Assembly (NCBI GenBank): GCA_005768755.1
Contig: VAFL01000001.1
Coordinates: 412,870-476,869, forward strand
Direction: 5' to 3'
DNA from: Paracoccus denitrificans
GTDB lineage: Bacteria > Pseudomonadota > Alphaproteobacteria > Rhodobacterales > Rhodobacteraceae
Length of the DNA stretch: 64,000 bases
Below, one piece after another: positions 35,223-45,047 of the stretch. Within the stretch, counting starts at the first letter, position 1. Each line of letters begins with the position of its first letter. Made by a program: the position numbers and the translations under genes. The notes under the pieces were generated by a model. The model was not told the origin of the DNA and searched no databases. It saw nothing but the letters and a program-made list of their open reading frames with translations.

Positions 35223-35409
35223 CGGGCAATGTTCCGTCATTCTGGCCAAAATGCTGGCGGATCTGTTTCGGTCGTTCTAACCCATATCGCGCGGCGGTTA
35301 AGCGCAGTTGACGAATATTTGACTATTTTGATTGGATTTTCCGCGTTGGATCGGGCAACCAGTTCCAGGCGATGTCACCCGACGCGGCAATTGTCTGAAA
35401 TTAACCCAC

Positions 35410-38400
35410 ATGAATACACCTCCTGAGACGTTCCCGCTGACCGAAGCGCAAGAAGGCCTGTGGTATGCGCAGGCGCTTGATGTGGGAAATCCGATTCTGA
35501 ATACCGGACAGTACCTTGAACTGAACGGCCCACTGGACCGCGACGCTCTGCTTGCGGCTGTCAGCCGCACGACCGCTGAATCTGCGGCGCTTCGCTTGCG
35601 GTTCAAAGACCTGGGCGCGGCGCCGGTGCAGTGGCTGGATCCGGCGCCGATTGTCCCCTCGGTCATCGATCTGTCGGCAGAGGAAGACCCGCAGTCCAAG
35701 GCGTTGGCGCTGATGCACGCCGACAGCGATCGTCCGCTGAACTTGGCCGAGGAACCTGTCGCAGCCTTCACGCTGTTCATTCTTGGCGCGCAGCGGCACC
35801 TTTTGTATGAACGCATCCATCATCTGGCGACGGATGGTTACGGATTTGTCCTGATCACCAACAGGATCGGCGAACATTACGACGCATTGACGGGTGATGG
35901 ACCCGAGCCGGTGCCTTTCGCGCCCTTCGATGTCGCCATTGAAGATGAAGTTGCCTGGCGCGGATCAGATCGCCGCCAGGTCGCGCGTGATTGGTGGCAC
36001 AGCCGTCTTGCGGATCTGCCCGAGGTTTCGGGGCCTGCGCCCGGAAGGGCCGTCAGCGCCCATGGCTTTCTGCGAGAAAGCCAGTGGCTACCGCCGGAAC
36101 TGCTTGTCCGGCTGCAGGAATTCTCGACACGGCACAAGCTCGGCTGGCCGGATGTGCTGACCGGACTGAGTTCTGCCTATCTTGCGCGTTGGACAGGTGG
36201 GCAGGTGGTGGTCGGATTGCCGTTCATGGCGCGCTTGGGGCGGCCGCTGGCCCGCACGCCCTGCATGGCGATGAATGTGCTGCCGCAACTGGTCACGCCA
36301 GACGAAGACCGGACAACTGCCGAATGGCTGGCCGATCTGGTGCGCGACATGCGACAGGCCCGCCGCTATGGGCAGTATCGCAGCGAATTTCTTCGCCGCG
36401 AACTGGGTCTGATCGGCGGATCGCGGCGACTTTACGGCCCATTGGTCAATGTGCAGCCTTTCGACAGGCCGCCAAAATTCGCGGGACTCGATGTGGCTTT
36501 GCATATCCTCGGCGCGGGTGCGGTCGATGATCTGACACTGACCTTCCGCGGCGATCCAGATGCAGGCGTTCTGTTCGAGGTCGATGCGAACCCGGACCTG
36601 TATGCCCCGCACGATGTCCGGGGCCATTCCGACCGTTTGGTCGCGTTTCTGGATGCCGCGCTCTCCGCACCGACGCTTGCCACGGTGCCGACAGCATCGG
36701 CGGCAGAGATTTCCGCCCTGGACCGCGTGACCGATGCGGCCCGCCACGCCGTGCCCGAGACGACGCTGGCTTCGATGATTGACGCGCAAATGCAGACCAG
36801 CCCGGACGCGCCCGCGCTCAGCTTCGATGACAGGACGTTAAGCTATGCCGAACTTGACGCCCGCAGTGCGGCCCTGGCGCAGCAGCTTCGGCGATTGGGT
36901 GCGGGTGCGGACCGGATCGTGGCGGTGGCGCTGAAGCGGTCACTGGAACTGCCTATCGCGCTGCTGGCGGTCTTGCGTGCGGGCGCGGCATACCTTCCGC
37001 TTGACCCGGACCATCCGCCCGACCGGATCGCGGGTATTATCGCGCAGGCACAGCCAGTGGCAGTGCTGACAAGCGCGGATATCGCTGGGTCGCTGCCAGC
37101 GCAGGGACATATCCTGCTGACGGATGACTGGTCGCAGGAAGCCGACGACACGCTGCCTGCGGTCGCACCCGGCGATCTGGCCTATGTGATTTTTACATCG
37201 GGTTCGACCGGTGCGCCCAAAGGCGTGGCCATCGAACACCGTGCCATCGTGAACCGGCTGGCATGGATGGCCGCACAATACGGCTTTGGCCCGGACGACC
37301 GGATCCTGCAGAAAACGCCGGCCAGTTTCGATGTGTCGGTGTGGGAGTTCTTCTTGCCGCTCGTGACCGGTGGTCATCTGGTCATGGCACCCCCTGACGC
37401 CCATCGCGACCCGACCGAACTGGCCGCGCTGATCCGTCGACACCGGATTACCACGCTGCATTTCGTGCCCTCGATGCTGTCGGCCTTCCTTGCATCGCCC
37501 GCAAGCGCAGGGCTGGCGCTTTCCCGTGTCTTCTGTTCGGGAGAGGAACTGACGGCCGATCTGCGAGACCGTTTCCACACACGCATCAGGGCCGAACTGC
37601 ACAACCTTTACGGCCCGACCGAAGCCGCCGTCGATGTCAGCTTCTGGCCTGCGGGCCCCGAGGATCGATCGAACCCTGTGCCCATCGGCTGGCCGGTCTG
37701 GAACACGCGGCTGGCGGTCCTGGATGACCGGATGCGACCTGTTCCACCGGGACTTGCGGGCAATCTTTATCTTGGCGGTTGCCAGCTGGCGCGCGGCTAT
37801 CTGGGCCGCGATGATCTGACGCGAGAACGGTTTGTCGACGACCCGCAACAGCCGGGCGTCAGGCTTTACGCAACCGGCGATCTGGCCCGCCTGCGCCATG
37901 ACGGGGCGGCGGTGTTTCTTGGCCGATCCGACCATCAGGTAAAAATTCGCGGCCTGCGGATCGAGTTGGGAGAGATCGAGGCAGCCATCATGGCCACCGG
38001 CCTGGCGCAAGAGGCCGTCGTCATTGCCCGCGAGGATCACGCCGGCGACAAGCGTCTTGTCACCTATCTGGTGCCCTCGGACCGCTATCAGGCAGGGCAG
38101 CTTACAGCGCATCTGTCGGCGTCCTTGCCCGGATATATGCTGCCCTCGGCCGAGGTTGTTCTGGACGCCATGCCCATGACCACGAACGGCAAGCTGGACC
38201 GCAAGGAACTGCCCGCACCGCAGTTCGAAACCGCTGGCAGGACAGCCGAAACTGCGGCCGAGCGGCTGCTGGCCGGGCTTTACGCAGAAATCCTGCATCT
38301 GCAGGCCCCCGTGTCGGTTCTGACGGATTTCTTCGATGCAGGCGGGGATTCACTGTCCGCCGTTCGTCTGTCGCTGCGCATCGCAGAAGAAACCGGACAC

Positions 38401-39276
38401 GACATCGGCCTTGGCGCGATCTTCGAAAACCCTGTCCTTGAAGGAATGGCGGCGGCCCTTTCGCAGGGCGCGGTCAGCGATGGGCTGGGGGCGCTGCTGC
38501 TGCTGGCGGACGGCGACCCGAACGCACCGCCCCTGTTCCTGATCCATCCGGCGGGCGGGCTGTCATGGGGCTATCGCCACCTGGCCCGGCTTGTTGCACC
38601 CGGCCGCCACGTCTGGGGGATCCAACATCCGGGGTTGGACCTGACGCGGCCGCTGCCTGACAGTCTTGACGCGCTGGCGCGCGACTATGTCGGGCTGGTC
38701 CGTGACAAGGCGGGCCCCGGTCCGGTGCATCTGGCGGGTTGGTCTGTCGGCGGGATCATCGCGCAGGCCATGGCGGCAGAGCTGGAGGAGCGGGCGATTT
38801 CGGTCGGAATGGTCGCGGCGCTTGACAGCTATCCTGCCGATGCCTGGCGGGACGAACCGGAACCCGATCCGATTGCGGCCCTGCGTGCGCTGCTGGCCAT
38901 CGCCGGTTTCGATCCCGAAGCGCACCGTGATCTGGATAGCCGAGAGAAGGTGACAGCATTCCTTCAGCAAAGCGATACGGCTTTGGGCGCGCTTCCTGGC
39001 GCCGTTCTGGACGGTGTTATCCGCGTCGTGACCGATACCAACAGGCTGGTGCGCGGGCATCGCCATCGCCGCCAGAATGCCCGGCTGATCCATATCGCCG
39101 CAGCGCTGGATCATGAAGGAACTTCGCTTCATGCCGGAATGTGGGACGCCTATGCGGGCGATGTCGCGCAATACTCGGTGCCGTTCATGCACGCACAGAT
39201 GACAGCTGTTTCCGCGTCGGAAAAGATTGCGGAAATTCTGAACGCCTGCATGCAGGAATACGACGGAATTACTTGA
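35410..39276 (+). CDS. entF: EntF-type nonribosomal peptide synthetase (C-A-T-TE), serine-specific
   Basis: 1288 residues, the length of EntF. Condensation domain with HHLATDG near 137-143. Adenylation domain (about 455-935) with TSGSTGAPKG near 595 and LYGPTEAA near 733. Thiolation site GGDSLSA near 977. Thioesterase with GWSVGG near 1109. Reading the ten specificity positions against GrsA gives D-V-W-H-F-S-L-V-D-K, the EntF serine code. It should join an aryl acid to serine and release a cyclic trimer or short oligomer. ATG 35410 is preferred; an upstream in-frame start adds 26 non-family residues. Confidence 0.93.
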   Translation: MNTPPETFPLTEAQEGLWYAQALDVGNPILNTGQYLELNGPLDRDALLAAVSRTTAESAALRLRFKDLGAAPVQWLDPAPIVPSVIDLSAEEDPQSKALALMHADSDRPLNLAEEPVAAFTLFILGAQRHLLYERIHHLATDGYGFVLITNRIGEHYDALTGDGPEPVPFAPFDVAIEDEVAWRGSDRRQVARDWWHSRLADLPEVSGPAPGRAVSAHGFLRESQWLPPELLVRLQEFSTRHKLGWPDVLTGLSSAYLARWTGGQVVVGLPFMARLGRPLARTPCMAMNVLPQLVTPDEDRTTAEWLADLVRDMRQARRYGQYRSEFLRRELGLIGGSRRLYGPLVNVQPFDRPPKFAGLDVALHILGAGAVDDLTLTFRGDPDAGVLFEVDANPDLYAPHDVRGHSDRLVAFLDAALSAPTLATVPTASAAEISALDRVTDAARHAVPETTLASMIDAQMQTSPDAPALSFDDRTLSYAELDARSAALAQQLRRLGAGADRIVAVALKRSLELPIALLAVLRAGAAYLPLDPDHPPDRIAGIIAQAQPVAVLTSADIAGSLPAQGHILLTDDWSQEADDTLPAVAPGDLAYVIFTSGSTGAPKGVAIEHRAIVNRLAWMAAQYGFGPDDRILQKTPASFDVSVWEFFLPLVTGGHLVMAPPDAHRDPTELAALIRRHRITTLHFVPSMLSAFLASPASAGLALSRVFCSGEELTADLRDRFHTRIRAELHNLYGPTEAAVDVSFWPAGPEDRSNPVPIGWPVWNTRLAVLDDRMRPVPPGLAGNLYLGGCQLARGYLGRDDLTRERFVDDPQQPGVRLYATGDLARLRHDGAAVFLGRSDHQVKIRGLRIELGEIEAAIMATGLAQEAVVIAREDHAGDKRLVTYLVPSDRYQAGQLTAHLSASLPGYMLPSAEVVLDAMPMTTNGKLDRKELPAPQFETAGRTAETAAERLLAGLYAEILHLQAPVSVLTDFFDAGGDSLSAVRLSLRIAEETGHDIGLGAIFENPVLEGMAAALSQGAVSDGLGALLLLADGDPNAPPLFLIHPAGGLSWGYRHLARLVAPGRHVWGIQHPGLDLTRPLPDSLDALARDYVGLVRDKAGPGPVHLAGWSVGGIIAQAMAAELEERAISVGMVAALDSYPADAWRDEPEPDPIAALRALLAIAGFDPEAHRDLDSREKVTAFLQQSDTALGALPGAVLDGVIRVVTDTNRLVRGHRHRRQNARLIHIAAALDHEGTSLHAGMWDAYAGDVAQYSVPFMHAQMTAVSASEKIAEILNACMQEYDGIT

Positions 39277-39370
39277 CAATTATTATCGGAAATATAGTGC
39301 TGCTGTCGTAAATGCCCGCTCTGTCAAAGGGCGGACCGATTTCGGAATGACTTTGGTGAAGGAACGGACG

Positions 39371-40777
39371 ATGAAGAAACAACACCCGATGCTCGCGCGC
39401 CAACTGCTTGGTGTTTCCTTGCTGTCGATGCTGATCGCCGGTGGGCCAGTCGTGGCGGACACCGTTTTCACCGCGACAAGCGACGGCTTCACCGGACGCG
39501 TCGGGGCCGAGGCGGCGGAGGGTGCCGCACTTTATGCTGGTGGTTCTGCGGTGATTTCCGGTGAGGGGCTGGTGCCGGGTCAGCAGATTACCCTGATGCG
39601 CGGCAGCACCGTTCTGAACGCCGACGCTCCCATCACCGTCGATGATGAGGGTGAGTTCAGCCATGAAATCGCTGTCGATGCCGAAGCTGTGACCGGTCTG
39701 CAGCCGATCGTCGTCATTGGCGAAAATCCTGCCGCCGCGACCGTCGTTGATATGAAGATCTCGCCCGATGTCCCGGTCTCTGGTGCCGACAGGTTCGAGA
39801 TCACGCAGGCCCCCGTCGCGCGCGGCCTGTATCAGGTGATCTACAGCGAAGCGTCGGACGCGGCCTATGTGACCTCGGCAGTCGGGCGTCCGCCGGTCAA
39901 GGACTCGGCGCTGACCAAGGTGAATGCCGATACGCTGGAAACCATCGCGCAGGTCAATCCCGCCGCGGCCCCCGCGCGCGCTGATGGCCGCGAAGGCGGT
40001 GTATTTGCCGTCTACGGCGTCGGCGTCGATGACGCGAATGGCAATGTCTGGGTCACCAACACCCGCCAGAACACCATTGCCGTTTACAAACAGGACGATC
40101 TGTCGCTGGTGAAGCAGTTCGCGCCCGACCTGGTCGAACATGCCCGCGACGTGCTGGTCGATGAAGGCCGGGGCCGCGCCTATGTCAGCGCCACCTTCAC
40201 CAATGCGATCCGCGTTTTCGACACGGCGACGCTGGAAGAACTGGACCCGATCGAGATTCCCAGCGAAGTGCGGGGCGAGGAATTTTCGGTCATGAGCCTT
40301 GATCTGGACCCGGAAGGCGGAAAGCTGGTCACGGTCAGCCTGTCTACGCCCGAGGCCGCGATGGTCGACCTGGAAAGCGGCGAGGTTCGGGTGATCGCGC
40401 TGCCGGGTGCGCGGCGGGCATCCGGCGTTGCCTATGACCCGCAGGACGGCCTGATCTTCGTCGCGTCGCAGGAAACCGACAACCTGCTGATCGTCGATGC
40501 GGAAAGCGGCGAGGTTCTGCATGATGTCGAAGTCGGGGCAGGCGCGCTGAACGTCGCGTTTGAACCGCAATCGCGGCTTGCCTTCGTGTCGAACCGCGCC
40601 GCGCAGACCATCACCGTGGTCGATACCTCAGGGCAGATCGTCGCCAATCTTGATGCCGGCTATCAGCCAAACCAGTTGCGCGCGGATGGGCGCGGCAACG
40701 TCTATGCGGTCAACAAATCCGCGGGGCAGGACAGCGACGAGGGCGGCAGCATCTGGCGCATCCGGCTTAAGGAATAA
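39371..40777 (+). CDS. Secreted YncE-like beta-propeller protein (first paralogue)
   Basis: 468 residues with a signal peptide (about residues 1-30, cleavage near VVA). A short beta-sandwich region (about 45-125; GEGLVPGQQITL, TVDDEGEF) is followed by a seven-blade-type propeller with repeated YVTN-like units (GNVWVTNTRQNTIAV, AYVSATFTNAIRVFD, LIFVASQETDNLLIVD). E. coli YncE is a periplasmic iron-regulated propeller next to a TonB receptor. Here it follows entF and precedes a paralogue, suggesting a periplasmic role in siderophore handling, by inference. ATG 39371 follows GGAACGGACG. Confidence 0.83.
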   Translation: MKKQHPMLARQLLGVSLLSMLIAGGPVVADTVFTATSDGFTGRVGAEAAEGAALYAGGSAVISGEGLVPGQQITLMRGSTVLNADAPITVDDEGEFSHEIAVDAEAVTGLQPIVVIGENPAAATVVDMKISPDVPVSGADRFEITQAPVARGLYQVIYSEASDAAYVTSAVGRPPVKDSALTKVNADTLETIAQVNPAAAPARADGREGGVFAVYGVGVDDANGNVWVTNTRQNTIAVYKQDDLSLVKQFAPDLVEHARDVLVDEGRGRAYVSATFTNAIRVFDTATLEELDPIEIPSEVRGEEFSVMSLDLDPEGGKLVTVSLSTPEAAMVDLESGEVRVIALPGARRASGVAYDPQDGLIFVASQETDNLLIVDAESGEVLHDVEVGAGALNVAFEPQSRLAFVSNRAAQTITVVDTSGQIVANLDAGYQPNQLRADGRGNVYAVNKSAGQDSDEGGSIWRIRLKE

Positions 40778-40856
40778 AGGATTCGGGGCGGCATTGGCCG
40801 CCCCGGCATAGACCTACCCGAACTGGCAGGCGGCAACCTCTCAAAGGATGAAAATC

Positions 40857-42206
40857 ATGAAGATGTCGATGAAATGCGGCCTGACCGTTATGGCTTTGCT
40901 GCTTGCCTCTGCTTCGGGTGTCGCTGCGCAAAGCTGGGCAGCGGGACCTGATACCATCGAAGGAACCATTCGCGCAGGGTCGCGCGATGCGCCGGTGAAG
41001 CCCGGTGAAACGACCCAGATCACCGGAAGCCGGCTGTCGCCCGGTCAGACAATCCAGGTCCTGCACGGGACCGAACTGCTGACGCCGGAACCTGTCACGG
41101 TTGACCCCGAAGGTGCCTTTAAGGTCGAATTCGACACCCCCGCCGATGCCGAAACGGGCCTGCACCCGCTGACCGTGATTGCGGCCAATCCGGCGGGGAC
41201 CGCGCTGATCGACCTGAAGCTGTCGCAGGACGTGCCGCTGTCGGGCGAGGATGCGTTTGAACTGACCACGGTCGCGACCAATGATCGCGCCTATCAGCTT
41301 GCGCTGTCGGATGACGGCAAGCTTTTCGTCGCCTCGGCGCGGGGCGAAAACGGGCCGGGGCTGGCCCCCTATGATGCGGCAAGCCTGACCGAAGAAGCAC
41401 AGGCAGAGATCCCGAACAACGCCGCGGGAGAGCCGATGGGCACGTTCGGCGTCGGCTTCGATGCGGCGCATGACAATGTCTGGACGACCGACACCATGAA
41501 CGACACGGTTGTCGTTTATGGTGCGGCGGATCTGAAGCCGGTGAAGGTCTTCGACGAAGGTATTGTGGGTCACCCGCGTGACGTGGTGATCGACGCGGCC
41601 AATAACCGCGCCTATGTGAACGCGGCACTGACTGGCAAGGTGCATGTCTTCGACACCGAAAGCTTTGAAGAACTCGACCCGCTGTATTTCAACACGACCG
41701 AGGGACGAGAGGTCTTCGCGTCGATGTCGCTGATCCTAGATGCCGAAAATGGCCGGCTGTATTCCTCCAGCCGTGAAACGCCGTTTGTCGGCTGGGTCGA
41801 TGTAAACACCGGCGAGTCCGGCGCGTTCGAGGTGCCAGAGGCCGACGGCGCATCAGCAGTCGCGCGCGACGCAGCGACGGGGCGGCTGTATGTCGTCAGC
41901 CAGAACAGCGACAATCTGGTCGTTCTGGACGAAGCGGGTGAGGTGGTCGCGAACACCAATATCGGCGCCGGCGCGCTGAGCGTCGTGTTCGACCCGACGA
42001 CGAAGCAGGCCTATGCCGTGACGCGGGCTGAGGGAACCGTCACCGTGACCGATGCGGATGGGGCGATTGTCGCGAACCTTCCGCTTGGCGATGCCGGGAA
42101 TCACATCGTGACGGACGGGCAGGGAACCATCTATGCCCTGACCATGTACGGCGCGCGTGACGACGATGACGCTGCGGGCAGCGTCACGCGGATCGTCGCG
42201 AAATAG
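40857..42206 (+). CDS. Secreted YncE-like beta-propeller protein (second paralogue)
   Basis: 449 residues, built like its upstream neighbour: signal peptide to about residue 24, beta-sandwich (GSRLSPGQTIQVLHG, TVDPEGAFKVEF) and propeller units (NVWTTDTMNDTVVVYG, AYVNAALTGKVHVFD, LYVVSQNSDNLVVLD). Sequence differs enough to suggest an old duplication rather than a recent copy. AAGGA is 8 nt before ATG 40857, making it a better start than ATG 40848. Together with the first copy it may form a paired periplasmic unit. Confidence 0.83.
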   Translation: MKMSMKCGLTVMALLLASASGVAAQSWAAGPDTIEGTIRAGSRDAPVKPGETTQITGSRLSPGQTIQVLHGTELLTPEPVTVDPEGAFKVEFDTPADAETGLHPLTVIAANPAGTALIDLKLSQDVPLSGEDAFELTTVATNDRAYQLALSDDGKLFVASARGENGPGLAPYDAASLTEEAQAEIPNNAAGEPMGTFGVGFDAAHDNVWTTDTMNDTVVVYGAADLKPVKVFDEGIVGHPRDVVIDAANNRAYVNAALTGKVHVFDTESFEELDPLYFNTTEGREVFASMSLILDAENGRLYSSSRETPFVGWVDVNTGESGAFEVPEADGASAVARDAATGRLYVVSQNSDNLVVLDEAGEVVANTNIGAGALSVVFDPTTKQAYAVTRAEGTVTVTDADGAIVANLPLGDAGNHIVTDGQGTIYALTMYGARDDDDAAGSVTRIVAK

Positions 42207-42251
42207 GCTGCACGTCCTTGCAGGCGTCGCGCGATTGCAGCGGCGCCTGTT

Positions 42252-43094
42252 TCATCTGCCTGCAATGGCGAAGATGTCGGGCAGCGCCCCGGCCAGCGTC
42301 GCACCGTGCTGCATGCCGGGCAGGATCCGCAGGTCTATGTCCTGGCCCTCGGCCCGCGCCTGATCGACATATTCCTGTGTCTGGACCGGCACCTGAAAGG
42401 CGGGGCTGTCGGGATCGACGGCGCGACGACGCTCCCGTTCCTGATCGCCGACGAAGATGGTCAGGGGATGGCTGCCTTGCGGTGGCAGGTCGGGCTCCAG
42501 CCAGAACGATGGGCTGGCCGCACAGAAGCGGTTGAAGCTGCTTTCGTGACCGCGTGCATAGATGGCGAACAGTCCGCCATAGGAATGCCCGGCCAGTGTG
42601 CGCCGCCGAGGATCGGTGTGCACGTTTCCCTCGGCCAGATCGCGCAACTGCCCTTCGATGCGCTGCAGGAACGTATCCGCGCCGCCGACAACGCGTTCGG
42701 GCCTTTTCGGATCGGGACGCAGGGGCGGGGGCGTGTAATCCCTTGCCCGCGCGCTGCCAAGGAAGGGCAGATCGGTATCATAGCCGACGCCCACGATCAT
42801 CAGCCCCGGAAAGCGTGCCAGCAGATCGGACGTCATGCGGTCGAAATAGGCGTTGCCATCCGTCAGCCACAGCACTGGCCAGCCCGTCGGGGGTGGTGCC
42901 GCTTTCGGGATGGCGCGAAACAGGCGATAGCGGCTGCCATCGTCCAGATCGACCAGTTGGTCGTCCAGCAGATGCGCGGTTTGCGGCATGTCAAAAAGCC
43001 GAAGTGTGATCGGGTCGAACTGCGGCTGCGCCCGCCCTGCTGTTGCAATAGACACTATTCCGCCTGCCATTATCAGTCTGCGTGAAATCAACAT
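42252..43094 (-). CDS. Exported alpha/beta-hydrolase, IroE/BesA-like siderophore esterase
   Basis: 280 residues with a short export signal (about residues 1-22, GRA) and an esterase domain: nucleophile Ser in GHSYGG (near residue 169), SPSFW following it, and a late His in LPGMQHG. The family includes IroE and BesA, which hydrolyse ester bonds of trilactone catecholate siderophores to linearise them or release iron. This fits the EntF trilactone predicted here. It is convergent with the propeller genes and divergent from the entE operon. Confidence 0.83.
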   Translation of the reverse strand: MLISRRLIMAGGIVSIATAGRAQPQFDPITLRLFDMPQTAHLLDDQLVDLDDGSRYRLFRAIPKAAPPPTGWPVLWLTDGNAYFDRMTSDLLARFPGLMIVGVGYDTDLPFLGSARARDYTPPPLRPDPKRPERVVGGADTFLQRIEGQLRDLAEGNVHTDPRRRTLAGHSYGGLFAIYARGHESSFNRFCAASPSFWLEPDLPPQGSHPLTIFVGDQERERRRAVDPDSPAFQVPVQTQEYVDQARAEGQDIDLRILPGMQHGATLAGALPDIFAIAGR

Positions 43095-43350
43095 ATCAGA
43101 TCAGCCCGCAATCAGAATAACCGTCAGATTTGGCAGCACTGTCGTTGTGAAAAGAGGCTGCAGTCATGATCGTCCGACCTGCATGCCGCCCGGCAAGCGA
43201 TGTCGGCAGACCGCCGCCGCAAGCGCCAGCGCGTGCAGCCCGTGGCTGAAATTGACCAGAAATCGACGCATCCCTATTTTCCGACTGTTTTTGTCTGATC
43301 CTGTGCTTTAACCAAGCCGGAAGACAGGCTGCAACGCGAAAGGACACAGA

Positions 43351-43443
43351 ATGCGCTTTGTGCGACCCGTTTCCCGGATGGCCGGGGCTTCGGTCCCCGA
43401 ATGGCAGGCGCTTGATCTGATCGCAGGCATCGATCAGCGATGA
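43351..43443 (+). CDS. 30-residue leader ORF coupled to entE
   Basis: A small ORF (begins MRFVRPVSRMAG, ends LIAGIDQR) has AAAGGA exactly 6 nt upstream of its ATG. Its TGA overlaps the entE ATG as ATGA. No homology is recognised. It looks translated and coupled to entE, which itself has no separate ribosome-binding site of equal strength. It could be a leader peptide or the remnant of a lost gene. Confidence 0.5.
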   Translation: MRFVRPVSRMAGASVPEWQALDLIAGIDQR

Positions 43444-45047
43444 CCGGCCTGCCGAAACAGATCTGGCCCGAGGATTTCGCCCGACGCTATCGCGAGCGCG
43501 GTTGGTGGCGGGGCGAAACGTTCGGCCAGATGTTGCGACAGCGTGCGGCACAGCACCCGCAGCAGCTGGCGGTCACGGGCACGCGGGATCTGACCTATGC
43601 CATGCTGCTGTCCGAGGCAGAGGCGCATGGACGAAGGCTCATTGCCGCAGGTCTGCAGCCGGGTGCGCGGGTTGTTCTGCAGCTGCCGAATATCCCGGAT
43701 TTCCTGCCCGTCGTCTTCGGGCTTTTTTTGGCCCAGCTGATCCCTGTCTTCGCGCTGCCCGCGCATCGCGAAACCGAAATCGGCCATTTCATCGCGCGTT
43801 CGGACGCGTCCGCCTTGATTATCGCCGATCGCTTCGAAGGGTTCGATTATCGCCAGATGGCGGCCCGCGTTGCCGATGATCTGGCCGTCTTTGTCATCGG
43901 CGAGGGCGGCGATTTCACGGCGCTGCAAGATCTGCCCGATACCGCAGAGTTGCCGCCCGATCCATCGCCTTCGGATGTGGCCTTTCTGCAGATATCAGGC
44001 GGCAGCACAGGCTTGTCCAAGCTGATCCCACGCACGCATGACGACTACCTTTATTCCTGCCGCGCCAGTGCCGAGATCTGCGGGCTGGGGCCAGACAGTG
44101 TGTTCATGGTGGCTTTGCCCGCTGCGCATAACTTCCCGATGAGCAGTCCGGGCTATTTCGGCACGCTATATGCTGGCGGCACGGTTGTGATGTGTCCGAA
44201 TCCATCGCCGCTTTTCGCCTTCGCATTGATCGAAAAGCATGGTGTGACTGTGACCGGGCTGGTGCCACCGCTGGCGCTTGGCTGGCTGCAGGCTGCGGAA
44301 CGGACGCAGGCCGACCTGTCCAGTCTGCGCGTGCTGCTGGTTGGCGGTGCAAAGCTGACACCTGAAATCGCAGCCCGCATCGGGCCGGGGCTGGGTTGCC
44401 AGTTGCAGCAGGTCTTCGGGATGGCCGAAGGGCTGGTGAACTATACCCGGCTGGACGATCCGGACGATCTTGTCATCAACACGCAGGGCCGTCCGATCAG
44501 CCCCGATGACGAGGTGCTGGTTCTGGACGATGACGGCACGCCGGTTCCCGATGGTCAGCCTGGCCACCTGCTGACGCGCGGTCCCTATACGATACGCGCC
44601 TATCACAACGATCCGGGCGCCAATGCGCGATCGTTTACGCCGGACGGTTTTTACCGGACCGGCGATATCGTGCGCAGGCTGCCCGGCGGCTATCTGGAAG
44701 TGCATGGCAGGGCGGGCGATCACATCAACCGCGCGGGCGAGAAGATTTCTGCCGAAGAGGTCGAAAACCATCTGCAGGCGCATCCGCAGATCTTCGATGC
44801 GGTGGTGATTTCACTGCCGGATCCTCATCTGGGGGAAAAAAGCTGTGCAATCGTCATCCCGGATCAGGGCCAGACGCCCCGCGCAGCGGACATACGCGCC
44901 TTCATGCGCTCGAGAGAGATTGCGCCGTTCAAGGTGCCGGATCAGATCGTTTTCATCGACGCATTTCCAACCACCGGCGTGGGCAAGATCAGCCGCAAGT
45001 CGTTGCGTTCCGAACTGCGTGACCGTCTGCTGAAAGAGGAAACATGA
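43440..45047 (+). CDS. entE: 2,3-Dihydroxybenzoate-AMP ligase
   Basis: 535 residues of the aryl-acid adenylation family. The phosphate loop is ISGGSTGLSKLIPRTH (near 185), the aryl pocket motif PAAHNFPMSSPG, and the later VFGMAEGLVNYTRLDD is nearly identical to EntE/DhbE. It activates 2,3-dihydroxybenzoate, or less likely salicylate, and loads it on the carrier encoded next. Start overlaps the leader ORF and stop overlaps the carrier gene by 4 nt, so all three are coupled. Confidence 0.93.
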   Translation: MTGLPKQIWPEDFARRYRERGWWRGETFGQMLRQRAAQHPQQLAVTGTRDLTYAMLLSEAEAHGRRLIAAGLQPGARVVLQLPNIPDFLPVVFGLFLAQLIPVFALPAHRETEIGHFIARSDASALIIADRFEGFDYRQMAARVADDLAVFVIGEGGDFTALQDLPDTAELPPDPSPSDVAFLQISGGSTGLSKLIPRTHDDYLYSCRASAEICGLGPDSVFMVALPAAHNFPMSSPGYFGTLYAGGTVVMCPNPSPLFAFALIEKHGVTVTGLVPPLALGWLQAAERTQADLSSLRVLLVGGAKLTPEIAARIGPGLGCQLQQVFGMAEGLVNYTRLDDPDDLVINTQGRPISPDDEVLVLDDDGTPVPDGQPGHLLTRGPYTIRAYHNDPGANARSFTPDGFYRTGDIVRRLPGGYLEVHGRAGDHINRAGEKISAEEVENHLQAHPQIFDAVVISLPDPHLGEKSCAIVIPDQGQTPRAADIRAFMRSREIAPFKVPDQIVFIDAFPTTGVGKISRKSLRSELRDRLLKEET

